Shown here: in pieces, positions 21,881 through 30,425 of the stretch
Numbering within the stretch: position 1 is the stretch's first letter
Layout: every line of letters begins with the position of its first letter
Virus record (IMG/VR): IMGVR_UViG_3300008267_000216
Span: 1 to 31,720 of that record
Length of the DNA stretch: 31,720 nucleotides
Source: a virus
Reading direction: 5' to 3' (one strand)
The notes under the pieces: model-generated
What the model was told of the DNA's origin: nothing
The model's input: the letters and a program-made list of their open reading frames with translations, nothing else
The model's database searches: none
Translations under genes and position numbers: made by a program

Positions 21881-22960
21881 ATGTATTCAACCACCATTTA
21901 CTTATATCAACAAATCATTCGGGTATTATTGATTGACACCAGTGGTGGATACTTTACTGCGAGGTACGACCCAGTGTACGCAAAAACTTTAACTGTTAAC
22001 AAAGGTGTAGACAACGTTTTGTTGTTTGAGTTCATCAACCAAGACCAGAAACCTGTGAACATCACAGGCAGCACATTCCGCTTTAGATTGCTGAATCAAA
22101 CTGGTGATGAGTTGTTGATTGAAAAAGATATGACTGTGCTTAGTGCTAGTCTAGGCCGGGCCAAAGTTGTGCTGGACACAGCAGATACCCTTGAAATAGT
22201 GGCACAACCTGGTAGTTACAGCATTGAGCGTACACAAGGCAACTATGTGCAGGCAGCATTCACAGATGACAATGCTGGCGCTAGAGCTGACTGTGATATT
22301 GTAGATAGTGTACTGCCACAATTTATGGCCAGTCAACCTGTAACAATTCCCACAATAAACGGCAAAAACTCATGGCCACAACCTGGACCAAGTTCGTACC
22401 CAGACTGGGCATTGAACCCACAGCCATTGTCACGCAATTATCTTACAGAATACTATTCAAGCCACATTGACACCATTGGTGCCAGTTTGACCACAATCAA
22501 GTATGACTTGGAGCACTACACCGGCACCGTCAAAGTGCAGGCAGCCCAAGACTACGAAGCTGTTTGGGTAGATGTGACATCAAGCACAGAATACTTTGAT
22601 GAAACAGGAACCTTTTATATTAATGTAGTAGGGTTTCATCCCCTGTTGCGGTTGGCCATCAACAACAGTCAGGGCTATGGTGCAAGTGCAACTGCCACAG
22701 TGGTCAACGGTGTGGTCACTGGTATCGCAGTCACCAATGCTGGTTCAGGATACATGGCTGCACCTTATGTGCAGATTCTGGGCAACGGTGCTGGAGCAAC
22801 AGCCATTGCTGCTCCATTCACAGGCCCAAGTGGCATTGGTGCAATCACTGTCACAAACGGAGGATCCGGGTACTTACCCTTGAACTTCGGTGGCACTGAA
22901 GCACAGGCTGTTACTGTGCTGATCACAACTGGCTACGTCACCAATATCTTTTATCGTTAA
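21881..22960 (+). CDS. Virion-type (fibre/baseplate) protein with GSGY repeats
   Basis: A 359-residue protein. The N-terminal half contains immunoglobulin-like beta segments (LTVNKGVDNVLLFEFINQD, VNITGSTFRFRLLN, GSYSIERTQ). After about residue 265 it has two copies of a glycine-rich beta repeat: 'VVTGIAVTNAGSGYMAAPYV' with 'GAGATA', and 'IGAITVTNGGSGYLPLNF', a pattern common in phage fibre and adhesin proteins. A late-type promoter (CATAAATA) and GAGG ribosome-binding site precede it. The position between a leftward hypothetical gene and the primase is unusual for a structural gene. The exact structural role is not identifiable. Confidence 0.68.
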   Translation: MYSTTIYLYQQIIRVLLIDTSGGYFTARYDPVYAKTLTVNKGVDNVLLFEFINQDQKPVNITGSTFRFRLLNQTGDELLIEKDMTVLSASLGRAKVVLDTADTLEIVAQPGSYSIERTQGNYVQAAFTDDNAGARADCDIVDSVLPQFMASQPVTIPTINGKNSWPQPGPSSYPDWALNPQPLSRNYLTEYYSSHIDTIGASLTTIKYDLEHYTGTVKVQAAQDYEAVWVDVTSSTEYFDETGTFYINVVGFHPLLRLAINNSQGYGASATATVVNGVVTGIAVTNAGSGYMAAPYVQILGNGAGATAIAAPFTGPSGIGAITVTNGGSGYLPLNFGGTEAQAVTVLITTGYVTNIFYR

Positions 22961-22963
22961 GCA

Positions 22964-22992
22964 TTGCATTTGCGTGACAAATCTGTTACAAT
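22964..22992 (+). promoter_or_regulatory. Sigma70-like promoter giving a possible leaderless primase transcript
   Basis: TTGCAT (22964-22969), a 17-base spacer and TACAAT (22987-22992). The primase ATG is at 22999, leaving 6 bases after the -10, the same geometry as the promoter before 15741. Confidence 0.48.
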
Positions 22993-22998
22993 CAACAG

Positions 22999-23985
22999 AT
23001 GCTTGATATCCTTGCTTGTCTACCTGCAAAAAAGAAACAAACACCTTCGGGTTGGTTGAGTTTCAATGCAGTATGTTGCCAGCACACAGGAGGTACATCG
23101 GATCGGCGAGGACGTGGCGGACTCAAAGCCACTGAGGCTGGCTGGAGTTATCACTGTTTCAATTGCTCATACACAGCCAGTTTTATGTTAGGCCGTAGTG
23201 TAAGTTACAAGGCTCGAAAACTCCTTGGCTGGTTGGGTGTTTCAGAATCAGAAATAGAGATGTTGAATCTAGAAAGTTTGAGACATCGAAGTATTCATGG
23301 CATAATACAAGATCGACAACAAACATGGAACACCCTGGCAGGTATCACATTTGAAGAACGAGACTTGCCACCGTTTGCTGAGTTGTTAACACCCGAGCAT
23401 AAAACATATTGGGAGTATGTGCGTATTAGACATGTGCCCGCTGACTTTCCTGCCATGGTGCAGGTACAGAATGACGGCGTTCATTGGGTTCGACCGCATG
23501 TGGTCATACCTTTCACGCACGATGACAAGATCGTGGGATACACCTGTAGATTTTTAGACAACCGGCAACCTAAATTTATTAGCGATAGCCAACCTGGGTA
23601 CGTGTTTGGTGTTGACTTGCAACCATCAAACTGGCAGCATGTGATAGTTGTGGAAGGCATCTTTGATGCACTCAGCATTGGTGGGGTGTCTGTGATGCAC
23701 AACACTGTGTCAGATGCACAGGTCAGATTGATACGCAGCTTGAGTCGAGAAATAACAGTGGTGCCAGATCAAGACCAAGCCGGTGTTGAATTGATTGACC
23801 GTGCTGTGGAACTGGGTTGGGCAGTGAGCATACCTGAGTGGCCTGTGGGTTGCAAGGACGTGAATGATGCTGTGATAAAGTTGGGCCGATTAGGTGCTCT
23901 ACTAACTATAATGCAATCAAGAGAAACCAGCAAGATCAAAATAGAACTAAGGAAGAAAGCACTTGTTAAAAGAATACGGACTTGA
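22999..23985 (+). CDS. 61: DNA primase (T4 gp61-like)
   Basis: A 328-residue DnaG-type primase, close to T4 gp61 (342 residues). A zinc-binding cluster is formed by C26/C27-x-H29 and C53-x2-C56 (CFNCSY). The TOPRIM core has VVEGIFDALS with catalytic E219, and VVPDQDQAG (D257, D259), followed by PVGCKDVNDA. In T4, gp61 makes pentanucleotide primers together with the gp41 helicase, whose gene follows and overlaps it by 23 bases. No Shine-Dalgarno is visible; the promoter's -10 lies 6 bases before the ATG. Confidence 0.92.
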   Translation: MLDILACLPAKKKQTPSGWLSFNAVCCQHTGGTSDRRGRGGLKATEAGWSYHCFNCSYTASFMLGRSVSYKARKLLGWLGVSESEIEMLNLESLRHRSIHGIIQDRQQTWNTLAGITFEERDLPPFAELLTPEHKTYWEYVRIRHVPADFPAMVQVQNDGVHWVRPHVVIPFTHDDKIVGYTCRFLDNRQPKFISDSQPGYVFGVDLQPSNWQHVIVVEGIFDALSIGGVSVMHNTVSDAQVRLIRSLSREITVVPDQDQAGVELIDRAVELGWAVSIPEWPVGCKDVNDAVIKLGRLGALLTIMQSRETSKIKIELRKKALVKRIRT

Positions 23986-25384
23986 CGTTCAACGTTTATT
24001 TTTAGAAATGATGTTGGAAGACGCACAGAGCTATGTGCGTGTGCAGAACATCTACAACCCGCAAAACTTTGACAAGAGTCTGAGAGCTGCGGCTGAGTTT
24101 ATCAAAGAACATTCAGACAAGCACAAGACACTGCCGGACCGCATGCAGATTAGTGCCACCACCGGCATCAAACTACAAGCAGTGCCAGATCTAAACGAAG
24201 GGCACTTTGACTGGTTTATGATTGAGTTTGAGCAGTTTACCAAGCGTCAGGAACTAGAACGTGCGATTCTTAAGGCAGCAGACATGCTGGAAAAGGGCGA
24301 CTTTGAACCTGTGGAGAAACTGATCAAAGATGCTGTACAAATATCCTTGACCAGGGACATGGGCACAGACTATTTTGCAGATCCGGCTGGTCGCATCAAC
24401 AAGTATTTCAACTCAGGTGGACAAGTGTCTACAGGTTGGCCACAACTGGACAGATTGTTGTATGGCGGATTTAGTAGAGGTGAACTCAACATCTTTGCCG
24501 GTGGATCAGGCTCGGGCAAAAGTCTTGTGATGATGAACATTGCACTTAACTGGTTGCAACAAGGACTTAGTGGGGTGTACATCACACTGGAACTGAGTGA
24601 AGAACTCACAAGTTTGCGAACAGATGCTATGTTGACCAATATGAGCACCAAGGACATTCGCCGGGACATTGACACTACAGAACTCAAGGTCAAACTGGTA
24701 GCAAAAAAATCCGGCAACTATCAAGTCAAAGGCTTGCCGGCACAAAGCAACATCAATGACATACGTGCGTACTTGAAAGAGTATCAAATACAAACAGGTA
24801 AACGTGTGGACTTTGTGATGATTGACTACTTGGACCTGTTGATGCCGGTGAGTGCAAAGGTCAGTCCCAACGACTTGTTTGTGAAAGACAAGTATGTGAG
24901 TGAAGAATTGCGTAACTTGGCCAAAGAACTGGGGTTCTTGATGGTGACTGCGTCACAGTTGAATCGATCAGCTGTGGAAGAAATTGAATTTGATCACAGT
25001 CATATTTCAGGTGGTATATCTAAAATCAACACAGCGGATAATGTGTTTGGCATCTTTACCAGTCGTGCCATGAAAGAGCGCGGCAAGTATCAGATACAGT
25101 GTATGAAGTCTCGAAGCTCGACCGGCGTTGGTCAAAAAATTGATCTGGAGTACAACATTGAAACCATGCGCATTACTGACGAAGGCGGAGAAGATGGAGA
25201 TGCTTATTCAAAGAAACCATCTGTATCCATCATGGACTCAATCAAGGCCCGCAGTCAAGTTAGCTCGGCTAGTGGTGACGCAAACACACCTCCATGGGAA
25301 GGTGCGGAATCAGCCGCAAAAGTCACAGCAGACGTTCAAAGTGCAAAACTAAAACAACTGCTGGGCAAGATCAAAACTGGTTAA
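23963..25384 (+). CDS. 41: Replicative DNA helicase (T4 gp41/DnaB-like)
   Basis: A 473-residue protein, the size of T4 gp41 (475). Translation starts at TTG 23963 behind GGAAG, inside the end of the primase gene. Walker A is GGSGSGKS (180-187), Walker B VMIDYLDLL (D288), and the DnaB-type VTASQLNRSAVE and MKSRSSTG segments follow. The N-terminal about 130 residues form a helical domain. The C-terminal about 60 residues after the RecA-like core are low-complexity and end KLKQLLGKIKTG, perhaps contacting partners. It unwinds the fork 5' to 3' as a hexamer with the gp61 primase. The gene converges with the fibre gene, and the two TAA stops share the palindrome TTAA (25381-25384). Confidence 0.93.
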   Translation: MLKEYGLDVQRLFLEMMLEDAQSYVRVQNIYNPQNFDKSLRAAAEFIKEHSDKHKTLPDRMQISATTGIKLQAVPDLNEGHFDWFMIEFEQFTKRQELERAILKAADMLEKGDFEPVEKLIKDAVQISLTRDMGTDYFADPAGRINKYFNSGGQVSTGWPQLDRLLYGGFSRGELNIFAGGSGSGKSLVMMNIALNWLQQGLSGVYITLELSEELTSLRTDAMLTNMSTKDIRRDIDTTELKVKLVAKKSGNYQVKGLPAQSNINDIRAYLKEYQIQTGKRVDFVMIDYLDLLMPVSAKVSPNDLFVKDKYVSEELRNLAKELGFLMVTASQLNRSAVEEIEFDHSHISGGISKINTADNVFGIFTSRAMKERGKYQIQCMKSRSSTGVGQKIDLEYNIETMRITDEGGEDGDAYSKKPSVSIMDSIKARSQVSSASGDANTPPWEGAESAAKVTADVQSAKLKQLLGKIKTG

Positions 25385-26754
25385 GACGATGTAACCACGT
25401 TGGTCCAAGTGGTTGCGCCATTGGTGTTGATGTACATCCTTGTGGTAGTTGAACTGCCATCAGTTCGCAAATACAATGATCCTTGAGCAGCACTCAATGT
25501 GGGTGCACCAGAACCAAAAAATATGCCAAGATTAGCAGTGCTGGACATTTTGTAACCTGCACCTGCTGTACCGCCAACTGGAATAGCAGTTCCGGAAAGT
25601 ATTGTGGCCGCACCCACAGCAGAAACCACTGCACTGCTCAGCACATTGCCGCCAGTGACATTGCCCGTGACAGTTATTAAACCTGCAGTATTGACATTAC
25701 CGCCAGTTACATTACCAGAGGCCGACATCTGCCCAGTTGTGCGCAAGTTGCCACCAGTTACATTGCCTGTTGAGCTGACAAAACCACCAGTGAGTAAATT
25801 GCCACCAGATATGTTGGCTGTGGTTGTGACATTGGCTGTGGAGTTGACAGCACTGAGCACGTTGCCACTCAAACTCAATGTGGTAGAAAGCAAGTTGCCA
25901 CCTGTGACATTGCCAGTTGCCAAAACAATCCCGCCAGTGAGCATATTACCGCCTGTGACGTTGCCCGTGGCGCTAACCAATCCGCCAGTGAGCAAGTTGC
26001 CAGCCGTGACGTTGCCTGTAAATGTAGAACCAGTGACCACAATGTTGCCCACAATGTCACCAGTCACATACAAATTGCCACTAACGCCCACACCGCCAGC
26101 CACAATCAGCGCACCTGTACCTGCATTGGTGCTCACAGCCGTGTTGGCAATGGTCACTGTGTTGGTGTAATAGTTCAACGGTCTAGTAAAATCATACATG
26201 ACAATTGTGGTACCAGCATCAATGGTGCTAAACCCAAATTCAAATGTGCCAGCAGTGGCAAATGTCAGCACACTGGATGCAAGTCCTTGTATGGCAGTTG
26301 TGCCCTGTAATACTGTGGCGGGCAGAGTCATGGTGCGACCAGCAGCATCTACGGTAACTCGCAATCGTATCATGCCAAATGTGCCTGTTGGTGGCCAAGT
26401 AGCGGTGTTGAATGATAGAGTTATGTTACCATTTATTGCAATAGTTTGATAGGGACCAGCATTGCAGTCTATGCTCACAGTGCCCGAAGTGGTTGCAAGG
26501 GCGACCACAGTGCCCGACATGCCACGCACTTGTGCATTGTAGATCACATTGTTGGCCATGTTGTTGTCCAGGGTTGTGCCAGTTAGTGCAGCTTTGAACA
26601 CACCTTTTGACTGCAGGTCATTTAGTTCGTCCTCTGCGTATTGAAAGTTTGTTTTGATGTTGGTAAAATTGTCGCGCATGCCCTGTGTGTTGTTGCTGAC
26701 ACCGGCTACGGGATATTCGCCGTTTATGTTATCTGGATTAATTTGACTGGTCAT
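25381..26754 (-). CDS. Fibre-like structural protein with 17-residue repeats
   Basis: A 457-residue leftward protein. The N-terminus MTSQINPDNINGEYPVAGVSNNTQGMRDNFTNI is a conserved opening of virion proteins in aquatic T4-like phages and may anchor it. A beta-rich domain follows. Residues 247-380 hold eight copies of a 16-17-residue repeat (consensus GNVTGGNLLTGGLVSAT), probably a beta-helix shaft. The C-terminal part (LGIFFGSGAPTLSAAQGSLYLRTDG...TTWTNV) is a fibre-tip-like segment. The ribosome-binding site is AAGGAA on the minus strand, and a late-type element is present upstream. It could be a receptor-facing appendage; this is inferred from architecture. Confidence 0.78.
   Translation of the reverse strand: MTSQINPDNINGEYPVAGVSNNTQGMRDNFTNIKTNFQYAEDELNDLQSKGVFKAALTGTTLDNNMANNVIYNAQVRGMSGTVVALATTSGTVSIDCNAGPYQTIAINGNITLSFNTATWPPTGTFGMIRLRVTVDAAGRTMTLPATVLQGTTAIQGLASSVLTFATAGTFEFGFSTIDAGTTIVMYDFTRPLNYYTNTVTIANTAVSTNAGTGALIVAGGVGVSGNLYVTGDIVGNIVVTGSTFTGNVTAGNLLTGGLVSATGNVTGGNMLTGGIVLATGNVTGGNLLSTTLSLSGNVLSAVNSTANVTTTANISGGNLLTGGFVSSTGNVTGGNLRTTGQMSASGNVTGGNVNTAGLITVTGNVTGGNVLSSAVVSAVGAATILSGTAIPVGGTAGAGYKMSSTANLGIFFGSGAPTLSAAQGSLYLRTDGSSTTTRMYINTNGATTWTNVVTSS
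25615..26016 (-). repeat. Tandem 48-51-base coding repeat in the fibre gene
   Basis: Eight consecutive units of 17, 17, 16, 17, 16, 17, 17 and 17 codons share GNVTGGN at their start; the fourth and fifth units are the most degenerate. The nucleotide units are diverged, so this is an old protein repeat rather than a recent DNA expansion. Confidence 0.8.
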
Positions 26755-26773
26755 ACTGGTTCCTTGTATTAGA

Positions 26774-26781
26774 TATTTATT
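26774..26781 (-). promoter_or_regulatory. Putative late promoter (AATAAATA), leftward
   Basis: The minus strand reads AATAAATA 19 bases upstream of the fibre gene ATG (26754), with AAGGAA between. It differs in one base from TATAAATA. Confidence 0.48.
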
Positions 26782-26795
26782 GCCACAGCAGTTCC

Positions 26796-26803
26796 GCTAA
26801 ATA
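26796..26803 (+). promoter_or_regulatory. Putative late promoter (GCTAAATA)
   Basis: GCTAAATA lies 20 bases upstream of ATG 26824, back to back with the leftward late-type element of the fibre gene. Confidence 0.38.
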
Positions 26804-26823
26804 ATCCAAAGGCCCTTGAGCAA

Positions 26824-27072
26824 ATGCAAAAGAAAACTAAAAGCATATTGGAAGAACTGGACAGTCTGTACATAGAACGTGATCGTAAAGCCATCATTGA
26901 AACTCGCGCCAGCAATCTAATAGAAACAGCCATTCGTTTGCTGGAACAAATTGACGCTGAATTCTCGCCTGACCAAGCAGAAAATCTTCAGCGCAAACTG
27001 CTGAATGCAATACGTCACCGAGATACCACTAAATTCTCAAGGTCCGTTAGGAGAACCAATGCAGATATTTGA
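26824..27072 (+). CDS. Small helical protein of unknown function
   Basis: An 82-residue protein (MQKKTKSILEELDSLYIERD) that looks almost entirely helical and charged, with possible coiled-coil heptads through IETRASNLIETAIRLLEQIDAEF. No signal peptide or membrane span. AAAGG lies upstream. Its last 14 bases overlap the start of the Pro/Ala-rich protein gene, so the two are probably co-translated. No family recognised; the late-type promoter and neighbours suggest a virion-assembly role. Confidence 0.65.
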   Translation: MQKKTKSILEELDSLYIERDRKAIIETRASNLIETAIRLLEQIDAEFSPDQAENLQRKLLNAIRHRDTTKFSRSVRRTNADI

Positions 27073-28447
27073 ACTCACACAGTCCAAAAAGCCTATCCTC
27101 AAAGAGTACGACCCCAACAGATCTCCACAAAAGAAAAATTTTGGTACTGGTGTAGGCCCAGGTGTACAACCACAGATGACTGGCACACCCAGAATGAAAG
27201 GAGCCCCGCAGGCCTCTGCCGCACCACAACTGCCAGCACCTGCAACAGGTGCTGTAAAACCAGCTGCCACTGCCCCTGAACTACAAACAATTGATACACC
27301 GGCGCGATTGTCTGGACCCGAACCTACAAAACAAATTGGCACAAATTATGATCCCAATGTTGTTGACGTTGTGGCCAAAGAAAAATCTCCTCAACAAGCC
27401 TTGGCAGCACCTACTCCAGCACCTACTCCAGCACCTACTCCAGCACCTGCTCCAGCACCTGCTCCAGCACCAGCAGCGTCACCCAGTCAGCCCACATACA
27501 ATGTGCCATTGGCCAATGTGCCTGCGCAACCTGCCATTATGCCGACAAACATGTCAGCCACAGGTGCTCCTGTAGCTGCACCAGTAGTGGCAGCACCAAG
27601 CACACCTGGTATCAAAGGATCTAGAACTGGTGCTATTGTAGGGGCATTAGGTAACAAATTACAACAAAAACTGGCTGCTGATGTTGGACTCAGTGGTGTT
27701 CCTGACACAGGTGACAACAATGCTTATGGTGACCAACGTGCGGCTGCTGCCAAGGCCGCTGGACCGCTAATTAGCCAACAGGCACGTCAAGAATTAGCCA
27801 AATGGAATCAAGCAGTGGCCAACACAGTCAACCAAGCCGGTATCAACGTTGATCCAACTATGCGTAAAAAGAACCCAACTGCAGGCATCGGACAACTGTC
27901 CCCGACCAGCCGCAATGCGCTAAAGCTCAGTTTGATGAATCAAGTAAATTCAAACTTTTTGCAAAAACAATTAGGCAACAACTACAAAGAACTTCCAGAA
28001 TATGTAGATGACACTGCACAACAAGAAGCAGCCGCACAAATAGCAAAATTAGACAATGCTATAAACGCTATATTAAATTTTAATGCTCCTAAAAGTGACG
28101 CAGCGGCAGAGTTACAACGCTGGCAAGATTTATCACAAGCCACGTATGACATGCTATCATTGATGCAGTTTCACCCCAAGACCGTGACACGGCGGGTACC
28201 TAACGCACCTGGTGTTAAATCTACTGCACCGGGCACTGCACCCGCCAACCCTGAAGTAGAACAAGTATTGGTAAGGATGGGATATTCTGATTCGCAGGCT
28301 AGAGTGTTGGCTAAAAAAGTACCACAAGGTACAAGCACTCAGGAGGCCGTAAAACAAATACTTCAAGGTAGAATAGCAGAATCTCTGACTTGGAGTCAAA
28401 GTTTTGATCCCAGCCGAACATTATTGAAAAAAATTAGACAACTATGA
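27059..28447 (+). CDS. Pro/Ala-rich protein of unknown function, probably late
   Basis: A 462-residue protein. ATG 27059 (MQIFELTQSKK) is set by TAGGAG (27048-27053) 5 bases upstream; a longer in-frame ATG at 27005 has no such site. The N-terminal about 230 residues are low-complexity, rich in Pro, Ala, Thr and Gln, with a P-A-P-T repeat (residues about 117-138). The C-terminal half is helical, with AGIGQLSPTSRNALKLSLMNQVNSNFLQ and VLVRMGYSDSQARVLAKKVP, which resembles a small UBA-like helical bundle. The C-terminus RIAESLTW...LLKKIRQL overlaps the next gene (ATGA). A scaffold or head-associated role is possible but unproven. Confidence 0.68.
   Translation: MQIFELTQSKKPILKEYDPNRSPQKKNFGTGVGPGVQPQMTGTPRMKGAPQASAAPQLPAPATGAVKPAATAPELQTIDTPARLSGPEPTKQIGTNYDPNVVDVVAKEKSPQQALAAPTPAPTPAPTPAPAPAPAPAPAASPSQPTYNVPLANVPAQPAIMPTNMSATGAPVAAPVVAAPSTPGIKGSRTGAIVGALGNKLQQKLAADVGLSGVPDTGDNNAYGDQRAAAAKAAGPLISQQARQELAKWNQAVANTVNQAGINVDPTMRKKNPTAGIGQLSPTSRNALKLSLMNQVNSNFLQKQLGNNYKELPEYVDDTAQQEAAAQIAKLDNAINAILNFNAPKSDAAAELQRWQDLSQATYDMLSLMQFHPKTVTRRVPNAPGVKSTAPGTAPANPEVEQVLVRMGYSDSQARVLAKKVPQGTSTQEAVKQILQGRIAESLTWSQSFDPSRTLLKKIRQL
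27407..27475 (+). repeat. 12-base tandem repeat (GCACCTACTCCA)
   Basis: Five units of 12 bases (GCACCTACTCCA, the last two with GCT for ACT) plus a partial unit encode the A-P-T-P / A-P-A-P run. Low-complexity linker, likely to vary in copy number. Confidence 0.85.
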
Positions 28448-30360
28448 AAAGCCTACGCACACTACTAGAAGGCGGCAATGTGTTCAAAGACGCAGATGGC
28501 CAACCACTTACAGGTCGCATCAATCAAAGTGATGTGCCTGCCACAGTGGCCTGGATTGAACAACTAACTGGCATAGAATTTCCACGTGAACGCTGGCTGG
28601 GCTCAACTGGCAAAGCTGCCACATCGGGTGACATGGACCTGGCTGTGGATGCAAATGAAATATCTAAAGATCAATTGGCCGCAAGCCTAACACAGTGGAT
28701 AGTGGGGCACAAACTACCGCCTGCAGAATGGATCAAAAAAGGCGGAGAAGTTCACTTACGCACACCCATACAGGGACGCCCTGACCTGGGTTATGTTCAA
28801 ACCGACTTCATGTTCTTTCCCAATTTGGACTGGGGCACATTCTACTACAATCAAGGCGCAGGATCAGCCTACAAAGGCATGAACCGTGCAGTGCTGATGT
28901 CAAGCCTGGCCAAGTATCACGGACTTACGCTGGGCAGTAATGGCGTGATTAGCCGAGCTACCAAGCAATTGGTCACAATGGATGTTGATCAAGCAGCAAA
29001 AATGATTCTTGGACCTGGAGCCACAAGAGACAGTCTCAGCACTGTGGAAACCATATTTGCCGCACTAGCAAAAGACAAAGATCGAGAAGTCAAGATCAAA
29101 GACTTCCGTGAGTATTTGACCCGAGAAGGCTTGCCGCAACCTGATGCTGTGACAGAAAATACAGACACTTACTTCTTGGCAAGACTACGTGATAGAATTG
29201 TGAACCAAGGCATGCAACCTCTAGTGGAAACTGAGCCAGCCAATCCTTATCGTATCTACGAAGCTGACGAAGCCGGGGTTGGTGGCAAAGCCAAGGGCAT
29301 TGAACACTTGGAAGACTATGTGTTCCGTAACGGATTACCCGGTGTGACCAAAGCATTACAAATTGTGGCAGCGGCCGCTGCTGCACCCACCAAGACCACC
29401 ACTGTGAAATGGGACGGAAAACCTGCTGTGATATTCGGGCGCAAACCTGACACAGGACAGTTTGTGCTGACAGATGGATCAGGCTTTGAAGCCAAGGGCT
29501 ATGACGGCCTGGCCACAAGCCCACGCATGATGGCTGACATTCAAAGCACACGTTCTGGTGCTAGAGGCGAGCTGATTCAATTGTATGCCACATTGTGGCC
29601 CAAGCTAGAAGCAGCCTTGCCCACCAACTTTCGTGGTTATGTCAAGGGCGATCTGTTGTACATGTCGACACCACCATTAGAATCTGGCAACTATGTGTTC
29701 ACGCCCAACACAGTGCCCTATAGAATTCCAGCAAAAACTACACTGGGACAACGTATTGGTGCCAGCAACACAGGTATTGCCATGCACTCCATGTATGCAG
29801 ACGCAGGCGATGCCCGTCAGCCCTTGAGTGGTGTGCGTTTTAATGAAGTGCCCGGTTTGTTGTTGATTGAACCCATTGGTGGCAAAGAAATTGTGCCTGA
29901 TGCTGGGTTGATCAAACAAATCCAATCTGTGGCCAACAGTGGGGATGGCCGCGCCATTGCCACACTGTTCAACCCTGCAGAATTGCGAGCTCAGCAGATC
30001 ACAGATCTAGCAAAACTGTGCGTGGACTACATCAACTTCAGAATCAAAACCAGTGGCGACTTTGACAACTTGTTGCCTGGGTTTGGTGAGTGGTTGCAGA
30101 CCAAGGTCACACCCAAGAAATTTGCCAACATTGTAGAATACCTAAAAAGTCCAGCCAGCAATACAGGTGCACTGGCAGCGGCATTTACCCTGTTCTTGTT
30201 GTTGCATGATTTGAAACTGGACATACTGAAACAGTTGGATTTAAAAGATCCCGGGCACGAGGGTTGGGTAATGGCCACTGATGCAGGCTATGCCAAAGCA
30301 GTGAATAGATTTGATTTCTCAGCAAGAAATGCGGCACAAAACAATCCTCAACCGGGGTAA
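28444..30360 (+). CDS. Nucleotidyltransferase-like and ligase-like two-domain protein
   Basis: A 638-residue protein. The N-terminal domain has WLGSTGKAATSGDMDLAVD (G53-S54, D63, D65) and GYVQTDFMFF (D121), the G-S...D-x-D...D layout of the polymerase-beta nucleotidyltransferase fold. The C-terminal domain has TTVKWDGKPAVIFG (K322-x-D324-G325), which resembles motif I (KxDG) of the DNA/RNA ligase superfamily, followed by GYVKGDLLY (400-406), in the place of a motif III. Both assignments rest on motifs only. The N-terminus MKSLRTLLEGGN contains L-x-E-G, like the gp21-protease-cut capsid-targeting ends of T4 internal head proteins. It overlaps the preceding gene by ATGA. Confidence 0.65.
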   Translation: MKSLRTLLEGGNVFKDADGQPLTGRINQSDVPATVAWIEQLTGIEFPRERWLGSTGKAATSGDMDLAVDANEISKDQLAASLTQWIVGHKLPPAEWIKKGGEVHLRTPIQGRPDLGYVQTDFMFFPNLDWGTFYYNQGAGSAYKGMNRAVLMSSLAKYHGLTLGSNGVISRATKQLVTMDVDQAAKMILGPGATRDSLSTVETIFAALAKDKDREVKIKDFREYLTREGLPQPDAVTENTDTYFLARLRDRIVNQGMQPLVETEPANPYRIYEADEAGVGGKAKGIEHLEDYVFRNGLPGVTKALQIVAAAAAAPTKTTTVKWDGKPAVIFGRKPDTGQFVLTDGSGFEAKGYDGLATSPRMMADIQSTRSGARGELIQLYATLWPKLEAALPTNFRGYVKGDLLYMSTPPLESGNYVFTPNTVPYRIPAKTTLGQRIGASNTGIAMHSMYADAGDARQPLSGVRFNEVPGLLLIEPIGGKEIVPDAGLIKQIQSVANSGDGRAIATLFNPAELRAQQITDLAKLCVDYINFRIKTSGDFDNLLPGFGEWLQTKVTPKKFANIVEYLKSPASNTGALAAAFTLFLLLHDLKLDILKQLDLKDPGHEGWVMATDAGYAKAVNRFDFSARNAAQNNPQPG

Positions 30361-30373
30361 TTTTTACCGAATG

Positions 30374-30381
30374 TATAAATA
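30374..30381 (+). promoter_or_regulatory. Late promoter (exact TATAAATA)
   Basis: TATAAATA, identical to the T4 late -10 element, lies 44 bases upstream of ATG 30426 and just after the preceding stop. It drives a gene with an AAAGGAA ribosome-binding site and its own terminator. Confidence 0.72.
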
Positions 30382-30425
30382 AAAGCAGGTCCAACAAGAC
30401 CACTTAACCCTAAAGGAAATTTATC

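Noticed and set aside
25604-26170. A long rightward open frame rich in Leu-Pro-Pro-Val-Thr repeats
   Set aside because: It is the antisense shadow of the fibre repeat array; the leftward frame has a proper start, ribosome-binding site, conserved N-terminus and full length.
27291-27575. A rightward open frame with Leu-Leu-Gln-His repeats
   Set aside because: It is an out-of-frame reading of the 12-base Pro/Ala repeat inside the gene at 27059, without its own ribosome-binding site.
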